Positions 51,916 to 61,275 of a stretch of 64,000 nucleotides of DNA are shown in pieces. Origin of the DNA: Streptomyces sennicomposti (GTDB taxonomy: Bacteria; Actinomycetota; Actinomycetes; Streptomycetales; Streptomycetaceae). The notes beneath the pieces were generated by a model. It was not told the origin of the DNA. It searched no databases and was given only the letters and a program-made list of their open reading frames with translations. Position numbers and translations under genes: made by a program. The first letter of the stretch is position 1. Every line of letters begins with the position of its first letter. Location of the stretch: the NCBI RefSeq assembly GCF_019890635.1, contig NZ_JAIOAB010000002.1, forward strand, positions 62,001 through 126,000. The letters are read 5' to 3'.

Positions 51916-53262
51916 ATGTCGATCACACGGACTCGGATCAGCCGTCGGACAGCGACCGTGCTCGCCACCGTCCTTCTGGCGGTGTTCGTCCCGGCGGAGT
52001 CCCGAGCGGCGGCGGCCCCCGATCCTCCGTCCCGACTCCAGCGCGATGCCGACGCCCTGCGGAACGACGGCGTCACAGGTGTGTCGGTGCGACTGGAGAC
52101 GCCCGACGGGGTGCGGACCGCCCGTAGCGGGGTCGGTGATCTTCGCACCGGGCAGCCCGTGGCCACGGACGGCTACCTGAGGATCGGCAGCACCACGAAG
52201 ACGTTCGTCGCGGTCGTGGTGCTGCAACTCGCCGGCGAAGGACGCCTGTCGCTGGACGACACGGTGGACGCGTGGCTGCCCGGCCTGGTCCGCGGCCACG
52301 GCAACGACGGACGCGAGGTCACGCTGCGCCAACTGCTCCAGCACACCAGCGGGTTGCCCGACTACATCGGCGACGTCGTTCCCGAACTCAGCGCGGCCGG
52401 GTATCGCGCGAACCGCTGGACGACCTACACCTCCCGGCAGCGTGTGGCCCTCGCGATGCGGCACCGGCCGTCCTTCGCACCCGGCGCCGGCTGGGCGTAC
52501 TCCAACACCGACTACGTCCTCCTGGGCCTCGTCATCAAGGCGGTCACCGGCCAGTCCTGGGAGCACGAGGTCCGGACCAGGATCCTTCGCCCGCTGCGGC
52601 TCGCCCACACCCTCGCCCCCGGCAACCGGCCGTTCCTGCCCGGCCCGCACGCCCGGAACTACCAGCAGTTCGAGCCGGCCGGTCCCTTGGCCGACACCAC
52701 GGTCGCCTACCTGCCCTTCGACGCCGACGCCGACGGGTCGCTGATCAGCACGGCCGCGGACACCGACGGGTTCTTCACGGCACTGCTGCAAGGCAGGCTC
52801 CTGGCCCCCGCCCAACTGGCCGAGATGCAGCGCACCGTCGAGATCCCCGCCGACCGCGGCTTTCCCCGGGGCACGCGCGACGGGCTCGGCCTGGACTGGA
52901 CACCGCTGTCCTGCGGCGGCGGATACTGGGGACACAGCGGCGACGGTTTCGGCTACCTGGTGTGGCCTGCCACGACCGCGGACGGCCGGAGCACCGTCAC
53001 GGTCTCCCTGCACAGCCGACCGGGCGACGAAAACAGCGCCACGCGACAGCTCCACGACGTGACGGCCCTCGTCGACCACGCACTGTGCGCCGCTCGCCGA
53101 TCGCCGACGTCCGCGGCGGCCGGTCACGCCAGGACGCACGTCACGCCAGGATCTCCACATACCCGTCGGTTCCGCGCACGCGGATGCGCTGCCCGTCCCG
53201 GATCAGCCGGGTGGCCCGCTCCACGCCCACGACGGCCGGCAGGCCGTACTCCCGGGCGATGA
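51916..53262 (+). CDS. Serine hydrolase (beta-lactamase/DD-peptidase family S12)
   Basis: A 448-aa exported serine hydrolase. A signal peptide spans about 1-32 (ATVLATVLLAVFVPAESRA). The active site is SxxK in GSTTKTFVAV, YxN in GWAYSNTDYVLLG and HxG in GYWGHSGDGFGYL. The family fold ends near residue 395 (LVDHALCAA). The last 50 residues are basic, low in pattern and run 122 nt into the 3' end of the convergent rph gene, so the normal stop was probably lost and the tail is likely incidental. TAGCGT 8 nt before ATG 51916 suggests a leaderless mRNA. Confidence 0.88.
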   Translation: MSITRTRISRRTATVLATVLLAVFVPAESRAAAAPDPPSRLQRDADALRNDGVTGVSVRLETPDGVRTARSGVGDLRTGQPVATDGYLRIGSTTKTFVAVVVLQLAGEGRLSLDDTVDAWLPGLVRGHGNDGREVTLRQLLQHTSGLPDYIGDVVPELSAAGYRANRWTTYTSRQRVALAMRHRPSFAPGAGWAYSNTDYVLLGLVIKAVTGQSWEHEVRTRILRPLRLAHTLAPGNRPFLPGPHARNYQQFEPAGPLADTTVAYLPFDADADGSLISTAADTDGFFTALLQGRLLAPAQLAEMQRTVEIPADRGFPRGTRDGLGLDWTPLSCGGGYWGHSGDGFGYLVWPATTADGRSTVTVSLHSRPGDENSATRQLHDVTALVDHALCAARRSPTSAAAGHARTHVTPGSPHTRRFRARGCAARPGSAGWPAPRPRRPAGRTPGR

Positions 53263-55747
53263 CCGCGCCATGCGTCATCAGGCCGCCCACCTCCGTCACC
53301 AGGCCCGCGATCCCGACGAACAGCGGCGACCAACTGGGGTCCGTGAACGTCGTCACCAGGATGTCGCCCGCTTCGAGGTCGGCCTCGGCCATGTCGAGGA
53401 CCACACGCGCCCTGCCCTCGACGGTCCCGGCGGACACCGGCAGACCGACCAGGGCCCCGTCCGGCACGTCGTCGCGCCGGTACGCACCGGTGACGGCCTC
53501 GCCGTCCGAGGTGAGGACCCGGGGCGGTGTGAGCGCCTGGAACGACCGGAACTCGTCCCTGCGGCGCCGGATGAGCCGCTGATCCACCCGGTGGGTGCGC
53601 ACGACGTCGTGGAACTCCTGGAAGGTGAGGTAGAAGACGTCCTCCTTCTCCCGGAGCACACCGGCCCGCGCGAGGCGCTCGGCCTCCTCCAGCAGCGCCT
53701 GCTTGTAGACGAAGTAGCGGCTGACGATGCCGTACTTCGGGTACTCGCGGTAGCCGACGAAGGTCCGGACCCGGTCGATCATCCGCTGGGTCTCGTCGGC
53801 CTTCCGGTCCCCGTCCGGCAGGGCCCGCAGCCGCGCCAGCACGTCCCGCTCCTTCTCCCCGGCCCTCTGCCGCCCTTGCTCGAAACGCCGCGCGGCGGCG
53901 CCCGGCGCGAAGTTCCTGACGTTGTCGAGGATCGCGGGCACGAGCGTGAGGGGGCGCTCGCGCCAGCGCGGCCGGGTGATGTCGATCTCTCCGGCGCAGC
54001 GCATGCCGTAGCGGTCGAGATAGGCCTCGACGGCGTCCCGCGCCTCCGTCCCGCCCGCGAGGCCCGCCAGTCCGTCGAGGAAGTCCTCGTCCTCGGTCTC
54101 CCGCAGGAACGCCACCACCTCCGGGTACGGACGGATGACGTCCGCGACGTCGAGCAGCGCCAGGCCCATCTCCGAGGTGACGTTGCCGGGCGCGGACAGC
54201 GTGAGCGTGTCGGCCGCGTTCTTCTCGCCCAGCCACTCCTCCAAGTGGTCGTTGAGCCACCACGTGGCCTCCATCCCCGCCATGATCACTTGGATGCTCA
54301 GCGGATCACCGAGGACCCGCCTGTGCTCCTCGAAGGCCTCCAGCAGGAAGTCGAACAGCGCCGGTCCGGTCTTCGCCCGGATGCCGCGCTCCAGCGCGGC
54401 GATGGACGCCTGGCTGCGCTCGACCAGCTCGGCGACGACGGCGGGGTCGGTCGCGACCGGGGCGGGCGCGCCGCCGACGCCGCCGGCCGGGGGCCCGCCG
54501 GGACCCGTGTCCGGAAGGGACGGGACGAAACCGTCGCGGTCGAGGACGGTCTCCAGGGCGTTCCTGACCAGCGGATCGCCTCTCCCGATGACGTCCAGGA
54601 GACCGGCGCGGCTCGCGGGCGAGGCCAGCCGCCGGGTGACGTCGACGAACAGCCTGCCGCCGGCCTCGTGCATCGGCGTCATGGCCGTCAGCCGCCACAT
54701 GGAGAGCCCCAGCGGCTTCATGGGGTCGGTCATCATCTGCTGGTGACCGACGGACACGTAGACATGAGGGTCCTCGTCGCCGGCCTCCGGTACGGGGAAC
54801 AGCGTCGTGATCGGCCGGCTCTGCACGATGTGGAAACCGTCGTCGGCCAGGCACCATTCGATGTCCTGGGGACCGCCGAGCCGCGCCTCGATCCGCCTCC
54901 CGAGTTCCACGAGCCGCACCACCTGCGCATCCGTCAGCGCCGGCCGCTCCCGCCGCTCGGCGTCGGTCACCGCCTCCCGCGTACCGCCGGACGCCGGGGC
55001 GTGAACGGCACGCCGTTTCGCGGCGATCGTCCTGGCGACGACCTCGCCGTTCCGCACCTTGAAGACGTCGGGGTTCACCAGGCCGGAGACCAGAGCCTCA
55101 CCCAGACCGAGGCCGGCGTCCACGGTGGCGGCCTTCCGGTCGCCCGTGACGGGGTCCGCCGTGAACAGGACGCCGGCCGCCAGCGGGAGAACCATGCGCT
55201 GCACCACCACGGCCATCCGGACCGTACGGTGATCGACGCCGTTGCGCTGGCGGTAGGTCACGGCCCGCTCGGTGAACAGGGAGGCCCAGCACCCGCGGAT
55301 GTGCCGGAGGATCGCCGTCGGCCCCACGACGTTCAGGTACGAGTCGTGCTGTCCGGCGAAGGATGCGGTGGGCAGGTCCTCCGCGGTGGCGCTGGACCGG
55401 ACGGCGCAGGCGACGTGCTCGCCGAGCCGGGCGAGCGCGCCGGTGATCGCCGCCGCCAGATCGGCCGGGACGGCGGTCTCCTCGATGGTCCGGCGGATCC
55501 GGGCACTGAGGGTGCGGATCGTCTCCCGGTCGTCCGGGTCCGAGCGCGCCAGCTCATCGAGCAGCTCGTCGAGCGACGGCGCTTGCGCCGTGATCCGCCG
55601 GAAGGCATCCGTCGTCACACAGAAACCGCCGGGCACGCGGATCCCGTCGATCCTCGACAGCGCCCCCAGCTGCGCGGCCTTGCCGCCGACGAGCGGAACC
55701 TCGGCCGCGTCGATCTCCCGCAGCTCCACCACGTACTGCTCGATCAC
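53141..55747 (-). CDS. rph: Rifampin phosphotransferase
   Basis: An 868-aa enzyme that inactivates rifamycins by ATP-dependent phosphorylation of the ansa chain C21 hydroxyl. Three domains are seen: an ATP-grasp part (VPLVGGKAAQLGALS, AVRSSATAEDLPTASFAGQH), a central rifampin-binding region (about 330-750), and a C-terminal swivel domain with the phospho-carrying His826 in GGLMTHGAVIAREYGLPAVV. The length and His position match known RPH proteins, which separates it from PEP synthase. GTG 55747 follows GTGGAGGT. A perfect rifamycin-associated element lies 242 nt upstream, so it is probably rifamycin-induced. Convergent with the serine hydrolase. Confidence 0.93.
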   Translation of the reverse strand: MIEQYVVELREIDAAEVPLVGGKAAQLGALSRIDGIRVPGGFCVTTDAFRRITAQAPSLDELLDELARSDPDDRETIRTLSARIRRTIEETAVPADLAAAITGALARLGEHVACAVRSSATAEDLPTASFAGQHDSYLNVVGPTAILRHIRGCWASLFTERAVTYRQRNGVDHRTVRMAVVVQRMVLPLAAGVLFTADPVTGDRKAATVDAGLGLGEALVSGLVNPDVFKVRNGEVVARTIAAKRRAVHAPASGGTREAVTDAERRERPALTDAQVVRLVELGRRIEARLGGPQDIEWCLADDGFHIVQSRPITTLFPVPEAGDEDPHVYVSVGHQQMMTDPMKPLGLSMWRLTAMTPMHEAGGRLFVDVTRRLASPASRAGLLDVIGRGDPLVRNALETVLDRDGFVPSLPDTGPGGPPAGGVGGAPAPVATDPAVVAELVERSQASIAALERGIRAKTGPALFDFLLEAFEEHRRVLGDPLSIQVIMAGMEATWWLNDHLEEWLGEKNAADTLTLSAPGNVTSEMGLALLDVADVIRPYPEVVAFLRETEDEDFLDGLAGLAGGTEARDAVEAYLDRYGMRCAGEIDITRPRWRERPLTLVPAILDNVRNFAPGAAARRFEQGRQRAGEKERDVLARLRALPDGDRKADETQRMIDRVRTFVGYREYPKYGIVSRYFVYKQALLEEAERLARAGVLREKEDVFYLTFQEFHDVVRTHRVDQRLIRRRRDEFRSFQALTPPRVLTSDGEAVTGAYRRDDVPDGALVGLPVSAGTVEGRARVVLDMAEADLEAGDILVTTFTDPSWSPLFVGIAGLVTEVGGLMTHGAVIAREYGLPAVVGVERATRLIRDGQRIRVRGTDGYVEILA

Positions 55748-55988
55748 CGCGGTACCTCCACGACATCCGCGCTCGGTCGCGCTGCGGCGGCCGGCCGCGC
55801 GAGCGGCCCCTTCCCGGCCGAGCCGTCTGCCGCGCAGGCCCTCGCCCAGGGCCGCTTCCCTTCCCGCACCGCGAGTCCCCTCGCCGGTGCGACGCCCTCG
55901 CCTCCCCCGTACATCCACAACGCATCACGCACGTCGTCCCCCGTCTTCGCAGGTCGTGGCCATGGCCGCCGATTCTGCGCCACCCCCC

Positions 55989-56007
55989 GGGCCTTGCCGC
56001 AAGCCCC
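55989..56007 (-). promoter_or_regulatory. Rifamycin-associated element (RAE) upstream of rph
   Basis: On the minus strand the 19 nt read GGGGCTTGCGGCAAGGCCC, as far as I recall the published RAE consensus that marks rifamycin-inducible resistance genes in actinomycetes. It is the expected inverted repeat. It lies in the 508-nt gap between rph and a TetR gene; the interval between RAE and rph is an untranslated leader of about 240 nt with no gene. Confidence 0.88.
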
Positions 56008-56255
56008 CAGGTGAGCTATAAGTTGAGAGTGGCGAGGAGATTGCACTCCTTGCCCCTTTTCTTTGTGCGGACATTCCGTCGGTCCGTGGAGGCGGCGCGA
56101 CCTGCCGAGTGACCGCCCCGTGCGCGGGCACGGCGCCGTGCCCGCGGGTGCCGGTGAGGTCGCAGGCGCTGAAGCCGTGAGCGCGTCCGCACCCGGGACA
56201 CGGGCCGTCGTCGAGAGCCGGATCAGCCAGGCCGGGCCGGTTTCTGCGACGGCGG

Positions 56256-56906
56256 TCAGGAGGTGTCTTCCCGACGGACGCAGAAGGCGCCCGCGGCAGC
56301 CGCCAGGACCGCCGCCTCAGCGGCGCGTTCCGGCAGTCGCGGGTCCGGATCGGCACGCAGCAGCACCAGTTGGTGGTAGAGCGGCGCCGTGGCCGCGATC
56401 AGCAGGCTCCGCGCATCCGTGTGCGGCGCGGGGAGTTCACCGCGTTCGACGGCGCGCTCGACGAGGATCTCGCACTGGGCGTACCGGTCCGCCCACAACC
56501 GCGTCTGGGCCCGCGCGGCCTGCTCGGAGTGGAACGAGGCGGCCATCAGGGCGACGGCGAACGACGGCTGTACGACCAGCGATTCCTGGATCTCCTGGTT
56601 GAGGGCCGTCAGATCGCCGCGCAGCGAGCCGGTGTCCGGCGGCTGCCAGTCGATCTCGCCGGCGGCGTCGATGACGTCGACGAGCAGGCCGCCGACATCG
56701 CGCCAACGCCGGTAGACCGTGGCGCGGTGCACTCCGGCCCGCGTCGCGACGCCCTCCATCGTCAGTCCTTCGTGGCCTCTTTCAGCGAGTTCCGCGCGCA
56801 CCGCGGCGAGAACCTGGGCGCGGACGCGGGCGGTGCGCCCGCCCGGACGGCGGTCCGCCGCCGTGTCCCGTGGTGCCGGTTCTGGTTCTGGATCTGGTTC
56901 TGTCAT
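56256..56906 (-). CDS. TetR family transcriptional regulator
   Basis: A 216-aa TetR protein. HTH MEGVATRAGVHRATVYRRW lies at about 48-66; the C-terminal domain is of the TetR_C_16-like type. ATG 56906 is preferred over TTG 56912. The N-terminus begins with a Glu-Pro repeat (EPDPEPEPAP). It is divergent from the Vat-like acetyltransferase, with an inverted repeat between the two, and probably represses that resistance gene. Confidence 0.9.
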   Translation of the reverse strand: MTEPDPEPEPAPRDTAADRRPGGRTARVRAQVLAAVRAELAERGHEGLTMEGVATRAGVHRATVYRRWRDVGGLLVDVIDAAGEIDWQPPDTGSLRGDLTALNQEIQESLVVQPSFAVALMAASFHSEQAARAQTRLWADRYAQCEILVERAVERGELPAPHTDARSLLIAATAPLYHQLVLLRADPDPRLPERAAEAAVLAAAAGAFCVRREDTS

Positions 56907-56959
56907 CGGCAATCAGTATCCGGTTGATCGAGGCGACAGGGCTGTGCCAGCATCTTAAC

Positions 56960-56973
56960 GCGACAGTTGTCGC
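56960..56973. promoter_or_regulatory. Inverted repeat between the TetR and acetyltransferase genes
   Basis: GCGACAGTTGTCGC contains GCGACA and its complement TGTCGC around GT. It is 33 nt before the acetyltransferase ATG and is the best operator candidate for the divergent TetR repressor. Confidence 0.6.
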
Positions 56974-57005
56974 CATAGGCTCACCAGAGAGGAACCGCCT
57001 CCACG

Positions 57006-57659
57006 ATGCCGCCCGTTCCCGCCGACCCCACCGTGCTCCACCCGATGCCCGAGCACCCGCGCGTGGTGCTGCTCAAGCCGCTGGTGAAGTCGCCGCTGAT
57101 CGAGGCCGGTGACTTCTCCTACTACGACGACCCGGACGACCCGACCGCGTTCGAGACACGCAACGTCCTCTACCACTACGGTCCCGAGCGGCTCGTCATC
57201 GGCAAGTACTGCGCGCTGGGGACGGGCACCCGGTTCATCATGAACGGCGCCAACCACCGCATGGACGGCCCTTCCACCTTCCCGTTCCCCACCATGGGCG
57301 GCTCCTGGGCGGAGCACTTCGACCTGATCACCGACCTGCCCGGCCGGGGCGACACCGTCGTCGGCAACGACGTGTGGTTCGGTCACGGCGCCACGGTCAT
57401 GCCCGGCGTACGCATCGGCCACGGCGCGATCGTCGCCGCCGGCGCCGTGGTCACCCGCGACGTGCCCGATTACGGCATCGTCGGCGGCAACCCCGCCCGG
57501 CTCCTCCGCACCCGCTACGACGCCGCGGACATCGCCCGCCTCCTCGCCGTCGCGTGGTGGGACTGGCCCGTGGAGCACATCACCGGCCACCTCCGGACGA
57601 TCATGTCGGGGACCGTCGCCGACCTGGAGGCGGCCGCCACGCGGATCGCCCGTCCCTGA
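57006..57659 (+). CDS. Vat-like xenobiotic (streptogramin A/chloramphenicol) O-acetyltransferase
   Basis: A 217-aa left-handed parallel beta-helix acetyltransferase of the XAT group, which acetylates virginiamycin M-type streptogramins or chloramphenicol. The catalytic His is in [16 protein letters not shown]; hexapeptide repeats follow ([40 protein letters not shown]). [13 protein letters not shown] is the usual ending. ATG 57006 is preceded by AGAGAGGAACC. With the divergent TetR and the nearby rph, it forms a small resistance cluster. Substrate preference cannot be fixed from sequence. Confidence 0.88.
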   Translation: MPPVPADPTVLHPMPEHPRVVLLKPLVKSPLIEAGDFSYYDDPDDPTAFETRNVLYHYGPERLVIGKYCALGTGTRFIMNGANHRMDGPSTFPFPTMGGSWAEHFDLITDLPGRGDTVVGNDVWFGHGATVMPGVRIGHGAIVAAGAVVTRDVPDYGIVGGNPARLLRTRYDAADIARLLAVAWWDWPVEHITGHLRTIMSGTVADLEAAATRIARP

Positions 57660-57749
57660 CACCCCGCCCTCGCCGCACCGCCTCCCTGTACCGTCGGCGG
57701 GCCGGGAAAAACGGCTCCGGGCCGCTGTCCGCGTCTCCGGAGGGCGGCC

Positions 57750-57984
57750 GTGGAGATCACCTACGAACGTTTCGAGCCGGCCCACGCGGACCTGTGGGAC
57801 ACCACGCCGCTGTTCGATCTGCGGATCCGCTCCGGGCACCGGGGCGGGGCCTCGGGCGCCAGGCCCTGACCTGGCTCACCCGATACGTGTTCACCGAGTT
57901 CCCCCAGGCCCGGGGCGGATCGAGGGCACCACTCGTCAGGACAACGTGGCGATGCGCCGCGCCATCCGAAGCTGTGGTCACGTG
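57750..57984 (+). pseudogene. GNAT acetyltransferase remnant
   Basis: GTG 57750 opens 39 codons (RSGHRGGASG before a stop). The following frames encode QALTWLTRYVFTEFPQA and then TRQDNVAMRRAIRSCGHVKE, which together are the acetyl-CoA-binding half of a GNAT enzyme. Frameshifts break it at least twice. Its end overlaps the AraC-type gene on the other strand. Confidence 0.65.
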
Positions 57985-58814
57985 AAGGAGCTGGGCCAGG
58001 CGATGGGGTCGACGGCGAGGAACGGCTCGCCGGCCACCGTCGCGGGGGTCGCCCCGGTGAACGTCATGATGTCCCGATGCAGATGGGACTGGTCGGCGTA
58101 GCCGGCGTCGGCCGCGACCCGGGCCGCCCGTTCGCCCGCGACCAGGCGGTGGGCGGCATGGTCGAAGCGGACCAGCTTCACGGCGCGCTTGGGCGGCAGG
58201 CCGAGCTGCGAGCGGAACCGCGACCACAGGCGCTTACGGCTCCATCCGACCTCGGCCGCGAGTCCGTCGACCCGGGCCAGGCCACGATCGCCGACGATGC
58301 GCCGCCAGGCCCAGGCCACCTCCGGGTCCACCGGCGGCCCCGCCTCGTGCCGGCGGGCGAGCAGCGCCTCCGTCAACGCGAAGCGGCCCTGCCACGACGG
58401 GACTTCGCCGAGCCGCTCGCGGATCCGGGACGCCTCCCGGCCCCACAGGTCGTCCAGGGACACGACGGTGTCGCCGAGGTCGGCGGGGGAGACGCCCAGG
58501 ACCGCGCGCGCGATCACCGGGGACAGGCGCACCTGCACGCACTCGACATTCTCCCCCCGCGCCTGGACCGCGCCTCCGGCCCCGAGCCCCGGTCCGGCGA
58601 CGATGCTTCCCCGCTGCTGCCGCCCGGCGGCCCAGTCGACGACGGGCGAGCCGACGCCGAACTCCAGGAGAAGCGTCACGGCCGGGTGCGGGACCATCCG
58701 CAGCCCGTCCAGTTCACGGACACGGAACCCGGCCATGGTGAGACCGGCCACCCGGCTGGGCCGCTGCGGGCACGCGACGTCCCACACAGCCGCGCCGTGC
58801 GTGAAAGTCCGCAT
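57978..58814 (-). CDS. AraC family transcriptional regulator
   Basis: A 278-aa AraC/XylS regulator with an N-terminal sensing region and a C-terminal double HTH (VDGLAAEVGWSRKRLWSRF and RVAADAGYADQSHLHRDIMT). The second motif is canonical. ATG 58814 is divergent from the broken alpha/beta hydrolase at 58888, the possible former target. Confidence 0.9.
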   Translation of the reverse strand: MRTFTHGAAVWDVACPQRPSRVAGLTMAGFRVRELDGLRMVPHPAVTLLLEFGVGSPVVDWAAGRQQRGSIVAGPGLGAGGAVQARGENVECVQVRLSPVIARAVLGVSPADLGDTVVSLDDLWGREASRIRERLGEVPSWQGRFALTEALLARRHEAGPPVDPEVAWAWRRIVGDRGLARVDGLAAEVGWSRKRLWSRFRSQLGLPPKRAVKLVRFDHAAHRLVAGERAARVAADAGYADQSHLHRDIMTFTGATPATVAGEPFLAVDPIAWPSSFT

Positions 58815-58887
58815 CGTTTCATGGTAGTTGAGCCGGGAGGAACATTCGTCCAATCCCTCGGCGGGGCCCGGCGGCCACAGTGGGCTC

Positions 58888-59767
58888 ATGACTGTTTCCG
58901 GCGGCGGACCGCACGTCGACGGCGGCGCCGAGCCCACCGAGAGTTCGATCCTGTCACTGGACGACGGCGACATCCACGTGTGCCAGGACGGCCCCCGCGA
59001 TGCCCCCGCACTCCTGCTCGTCCACGGCTCCGCGTCCTCGACCCGCTCCTGGGACCCACTGGTTCCGATGCTGACCGGCTCCCACCACGTCATCCGGATC
59101 GACCTGCTCGGGCACGACCGGTCGGCCAAACCGGCGACCGCAGCTACGCGCTCCCGGACCAGGCACGCCGGGCCGGCGCGGCACTGGACCGGCTCGGCGT
59201 CGAGCACGCCGTGGTCGTAGGCCACTCCAGCGGCGGCGTGGCCGCCACCGCCCTCGCCGAACAGCGGCCCGACCTGGTGACCGCGCTCGCCCTCATCGAC
59301 ACCGGACCCGGCCTGGACGCCTTCATCGCACCGCAGCCCGCCGCGCCCGGACTCCCGCAGTGGCCGCCGACCGACGAGCAGCTCCGCCGGATGACGAGCA
59401 CCGCCGTCAGCCGCGCGGGCCACCGGATTCCCCCGGAACTCCTGGAGGACGTCCGCCGCATGACCCTCCACACGTTCACCGCGACGATGCGGGCCACCCC
59501 GCCTACCTGGAGCAGCGGGCGCTCCCGGACCGACTGGCCGCCCTCGGCACACCACTACTGGTGATCTTCGGCGAGGACGACCGCAGGTGGCGATCCTCAT
59601 CCGCCGCCGACTACCACGCCGTGCCGGGCGCGAAGGTCGAGTTGCTGCCCGGTCTCGGACACTCGCCCATGCTGGAGGATCCCCCACGGACGGCCACCCC
59701 TCTGCCGGCCTTCACCACGAGCCACGCCGCACGAGCCGTACGGACGGACCGACCGACGGCCTACAAG
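58888..59767 (+). pseudogene. Alpha/beta hydrolase broken by two frameshifts
   Basis: From ATG 58888 the first frame gives LSLDDGDIHVCQDGPRDAPA and LLLVHGSASSTRSWDPLVP, with the oxyanion HG. Near 59135 it shifts to the frame encoding RSYALPDQARRAGAALDRLG and the nucleophile elbow VVVGHSSGGVAATALAEQ. Near 59490 it shifts again to YLEQRALPDRLAALG, FGEDDRRW (acid) and GLGHSPMLEDP (His). All catalytic residues survive in pieces, so decay is recent or sequencing errors are involved. It was probably divergent from, and controlled by, the AraC gene. Confidence 0.8.
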
Positions 59768-59895
59768 CGGACCGAACAACGCCGTACGGGCGGACCGAAC
59801 GACGCCGTACGGGCGGACTGAATGACGCCGTACGGGCGGACTGAATGACGCCGAACGGACGGACTCAGTGACACCGAACGGACGGACCGAACGAC
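59768..59895. repeat. Minisatellite: 5.6 copies of a 23-bp unit
   Basis: The unit CGGACYGAAYGACGCCGTACG (plus GG) starts at 59768, 59791, 59814, 59837 and 59860, with a partial copy to 59895. The later copies drift to CCGAACGGA. Because 23 is not a multiple of 3, length changes would alter any frame read through it. It lies between the broken hydrolase and the monooxygenase gene. Confidence 0.9.
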
Positions 59896-59908
59896 AAGGA
59901 GGGACGCC

Positions 59909-61186
59909 ATGCGGATTCTCGTCTCCGGTGCCGGCATCGCCGGCCCGGTGCTCGCGTACTGGCTCACCAGGCACGGCTTCTCCGTCACCGTCGTCGAGCG
60001 CGCGCCGACTCCGCGCAGGACCGGCGGCCACGCGGTCGACCTGTTCCGGCCCGCGATGGACATCTCGGAGAAGATGGGCGTGCTCCCGCGCGTCGAGGAA
60101 CGGGCCACCGGCACCCGCCGGATGACCGTCCACCAGGAGGGCGCACGGCGCCCCGTCGAGGTGGACCTCTCCAAGATCTTCGGCGCCGCCTCCGGCCGGC
60201 ACGCCGAGATCATGCGCGACGACCTGAGCGAGATCTACTACGACGCCACGCGCGACGACGTCGAGTACGTCTTCGGCGACTCGATCGAGACGCTCTCGCC
60301 CGACGGCGAAGTACGGTTCGAGAACGCGGCGCCGCGCCGCTTCGACCTGGTCGTCGGCGCGGACGGGCTGCACTCGAACGTGCGCCGCCTCGTCCTCGGC
60401 GACGAGTCCCGCTTCAGCGCCTTCATCGGCGCCTACCTCGGAGTGCTGACCCTGCCGAACGTCTCCGGGCTCGACGGCGAACTCCACCTCCACGTCGGCG
60501 TCGGCCGCACCGCCGGCATGTACGGCGCGCGGCACCTCGGGGATGCGAGGGTGTTGCTCCTGTTCCGCAGCGGGCACGAGCTCGACCACCACCGCGACGT
60601 GGCCCGGCAGAAGGAGCTGCTGCGCGGCGCGTTCGCGGGCATGCACCCTGACGTGGACCGCTGGCTGGACGAACTCGACCGCACCCCGGCGTTCTACTTC
60701 GACTCGATCACCCAGCTCCGTATGGACACGTGGTCGCGGGGGAGGGTGACGCTCGTCGGCGACGCGGGCTACGGCCCCGGCCCGGCCGTCGGCGGCAGCA
60801 CCAGCCTGGCCGTCGTCGGAGCGTACGTCCTCGCCGGGGAGCTGGCGCGGGCGGGCGGCGACCACGAGCGCGCCTTCCCCGCCTACGAGCGGGCGATGGC
60901 GGAGCACGTGCGCGGCAGCCGCGCGGCCGCGCTCAGCGCGGCGAGGACCCTGATCCCCGCCTCACGCCTCGGTGTGCGGGGACTGGCCCAGGGCGCCCGC
61001 CTGATCTCCGCGCTGCCCGCGGGGCCGAGCCGCGCCCTTCTGCGCCTCACCGCCAAGAGCGCCCGCCTGCACAACTCCATGACCGTGGAGGACTATCCGC
61101 CGTCGTCCGCCGTATCTGAAGGAAAACCAGGTCGCGGCTCACGTGCGGCGGACCGGACGAGCGCGTCTTGTGGCGACGACTGCTGA
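59909..61186 (+). CDS. FAD-dependent monooxygenase (PHBH/TetX-like)
   Basis: A 425-aa group A flavin monooxygenase. GxGxxG in RILVSGAGIAGPVLAYWL binds FAD; the DG motif is VVGADGLHSNVRRL; the GD motif is VTLVGDAGYGPGPAVGGSTS. Hydroxylation of an aromatic or polyketide substrate is the usual role. It does not look like the rifampin monooxygenase Rox closely enough for me to claim that. ATG 59909 follows AAGGAGGG. About 35 C-terminal residues past MTVEDYPP look unpatterned and may reflect a lost stop. Confidence 0.85.
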   Translation: MRILVSGAGIAGPVLAYWLTRHGFSVTVVERAPTPRRTGGHAVDLFRPAMDISEKMGVLPRVEERATGTRRMTVHQEGARRPVEVDLSKIFGAASGRHAEIMRDDLSEIYYDATRDDVEYVFGDSIETLSPDGEVRFENAAPRRFDLVVGADGLHSNVRRLVLGDESRFSAFIGAYLGVLTLPNVSGLDGELHLHVGVGRTAGMYGARHLGDARVLLLFRSGHELDHHRDVARQKELLRGAFAGMHPDVDRWLDELDRTPAFYFDSITQLRMDTWSRGRVTLVGDAGYGPGPAVGGSTSLAVVGAYVLAGELARAGGDHERAFPAYERAMAEHVRGSRAAALSAARTLIPASRLGVRGLAQGARLISALPAGPSRALLRLTAKSARLHNSMTVEDYPPSSAVSEGKPGRGSRAADRTSASCGDDC

Positions 61187-61275
61187 GGAGAGGCCGCTGC
61201 CGACGCTGTGATCGACCCCTGCCCGGACGAGCGGCCCGAGGCGCGCGCCGACGACCGCACGCCGGCGGGCCGGGT

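Noticed and set aside
53141..55747. Phosphoenolpyruvate synthase
   Set aside because: The length of 868 aa, the His826 position in a C-terminal swivel domain and the upstream RAE fit rifampin phosphotransferase instead.
53270..56014. 914-codon plus-strand frame opposite rph
   Set aside because: Shadow of the rifampin phosphotransferase gene; no start signal.
55925..56356. 143-codon minus-strand frame over the RAE region
   Set aside because: No family pattern, and it would overlap the regulatory element and the TetR 3' end.
59909..61186. Rifampin monooxygenase (Rox)
   Set aside because: The flavin motifs fit any TetX/PHBH-like enzyme, and no RAE lies upstream, so I keep the general call.
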